Source of the DNA: Halorussus halobius
GTDB lineage: Archaea; Halobacteriota; Halobacteria; Halobacteriales; Haladaptataceae
Direction: 5' to 3'
Assembly: GCF_004765805.1 (NCBI RefSeq)
Contig: NZ_ML219773.1
Location: 1,167,395 to 1,231,394, forward strand
Length of the DNA: 64,000 nucleotides
Shown: positions 63,066-64,000 of the stretch, piece after piece
How the letters are laid out: each line of letters begins with the position of its first letter
Numbering within the stretch: the stretch's first letter is position 1
Made by a program: the position numbers and the translations under genes
The notes under the pieces: generated by a model
The model's input: only the letters and a program-made list of their open reading frames with translations
The model's database searches: none
Told to the model about the DNA's origin: nothing

Positions 63066-64000
63066 CTACGTCGGCGTGGTCTGGATGTTCAGCGACTTCC
63101 GGATGAGCTGGGTGAACCCCATCGAGCAGAGGAAGTACCAGACGATCCAGAGCTGCATCGGGCCGACGATGCCCTGTTGCCAGCCGGCTTCCCCGACCAG
63201 CGGCGCGACTATCTGCCACTCGGCGTCGGGGATGTGGCCGCCGAACACCTTCCAGTATATCCAGAGGAACACGGGAATGGTGAAGAACATCGACCACACC
63301 ATCGGGCGGAACTGCTCTTTGAACATGCCGAGCTGGTCGCCCATGGCGTCCATCTGCTCCTCGCGGATGCGCTCCATGGCCTCGTCGTCGCCACGCTCCT
63401 GGGCCTTCTTGCGCTTCTCCTGGATGTCTTTCATGCGCTGCTGGTAGGCGCTCATCTTCTCCATGTTCATCAGGTTCGCCTGCAACAGCGTGGTGGCCAG
63501 ACCGGTCACCAGCGCCAGCATCAGCACGATGACGTAGAACGGCAACACCTCGTCGAGCGGGCCGACGAACACGTTGATGAACCCACCGACCGCGTTCCGG
63601 ATGGGCGTCTGGGAGTAGCCCAGAAACAGGCCCACCGACCCGAGTCCCGCGAGTTTGTCCCACGTCGTCCACGACGACTCGTCGTCGTCGATGTCGTCGA
63701 CCGGGTCGGGCGCGTCGTCCTCGCCGGACCCCGACGACGGGACGGTCGCCGTCGGCTCGTCCGAGAGCGCGCTCTCGACTGCGGCGGGGTCGGCCAGTCG
63801 GAACTCGTCGCCGTCGCTCCGGAGGACGTCCTTCTGGATGAGTCGACCCCACTGTCCGCTCGTGAGCTGGTCGTTGACGTCGCTCCAGGCGATCTCCTCG
63901 GAACCGCCGTCGGTGCGGTCGTAGACCACCGCCAGGGCGTCGCGCAAAGCCGCGTCCGCGGCGCTGAGGGGCGCCCTTTTGTGCCCCGGGCCGGCCCAAC
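63066..64000 (-). CDS. DUF106 membrane protein, YidC/EMC3-like insertase (5' end outside window)
   Basis: The reading frame stays open to the right edge, so the N-terminus is missing. The first visible ATG-like start (63947) is a TTG inside a continuous frame. It has an acidic linker, then three transmembrane helices: LPFYVIVLMLALVTGLATTLL, MVWSMFFTIPVFLWIYW and MQLWIVWYFLCSMGFTQLI. A charged coiled-coil cytoplasmic loop (MSAYQQRMKDIQEKRKKAQE, QMDAMGDQLGMFKEQFRP) lies between the first and second. This is the layout of archaeal DUF106 proteins, which are related to YidC, Oxa1 and EMC3 and insert proteins into the membrane. Confidence 0.87.
   Translation of the reverse strand, partial: WAGPGHKRAPLSAADAALRDALAVVYDRTDGGSEEIAWSDVNDQLTSGQWGRLIQKDVLRSDGDEFRLADPAAVESALSDEPTATVPSSGSGEDDAPDPVDDIDDDESSWTTWDKLAGLGSVGLFLGYSQTPIRNAVGGFINVFVGPLDEVLPFYVIVLMLALVTGLATTLLQANLMNMEKMSAYQQRMKDIQEKRKKAQERGDDEAMERIREEQMDAMGDQLGMFKEQFRPMVWSMFFTIPVFLWIYWKVFGGHIPDAEWQIVAPLVGEAGWQQGIVGPMQLWIVWYFLCSMGFTQLIRKSLNIQTTPT

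Overview
The window is chromosomal DNA of an extremely halophilic archaeon (class Halobacteria). The DNA is very GC-rich, with strong G/C at third codon positions, and the proteins are highly acidic. Promoters are TATA-type, about 25-35 bases before often nearly leaderless starts, and exported proteins carry twin-arginine (Tat) signals. Diagnostic genes include topoisomerase VI, a sensory rhodopsin II/transducer pair, archaeal FAD synthase RibL and a DUF106 (YidC/EMC3-like) protein. I cannot name the genus from sequence alone. I see no rRNA, tRNA or CRISPR array.

Layout. 0-5.5 kb: the end of a zinc-ribbon protein, then the top6B-top6A operon (minus strand). A 573-residue intein splits the ATP lid of Top6B. 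5.8-14.0 kb: a NitT/TauT/THI5-like uptake system arranged as two convergent half-operons, a low-complexity secreted protein, and a quinoprotein dehydrogenase with a fused cupredoxin domain paired with a Tat-signal protein. 14.5-18.9 kb: gyrB-gyrA. 18.9-29.5 kb: ordinary core metabolism (HAD phosphatase, arginase, sugar epimerase, a wHTH regulator, NDH-2-like dehydrogenase, RibL, JAMM protease, ZIP transporter, Nif3-like protein, DUF488, a DAO-family oxidase), interrupted by hairpin-rich and tandem-repeat intergenic DNA. 29.9-33.0 kb: htrII-sopII, a phototaxis pair whose transducer also has a large extracellular sensor domain.

34.9-44.3 kb looks like an acquired, less GC-rich island. It holds a three-gene redox operon (including an NmrA/deazaflavin-nitroreductase fusion) divergent from an HxlR regulator and an ABC-2 exporter, with related TTCGAA palindromes at both promoters. 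Small membrane proteins follow. Then comes a compact unit of tyrosine recombinase, small coiled-coil DNA-binding-type protein, and a DUF262-HNH nuclease of the GmrSD/SspE-like anti-phage class. Next to it are a PiT phosphate transporter and a translationally coupled membrane protein made largely of 37 uninterrupted four-residue repeats.

48.0-62.8 kb is a catabolic block. It contains an acyl-CoA ligase and a four-gene operon (M20 hydrolase, CoA-transferase A and B, class III aminotransferase) in which every junction is a 4-base overlap. It also has a divergent polyamine-type ABC importer (binding protein, ATPase, two permeases), an S15/CocE-type hydrolase, an AsnC-like regulator and a second class III aminotransferase. 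Together they suggest uptake of an amine or N-acylated amino compound, hydrolysis, transamination, and activation of the resulting acid to a CoA ester. The substrate is not determined. The window ends inside a DUF106 membrane insertase gene.
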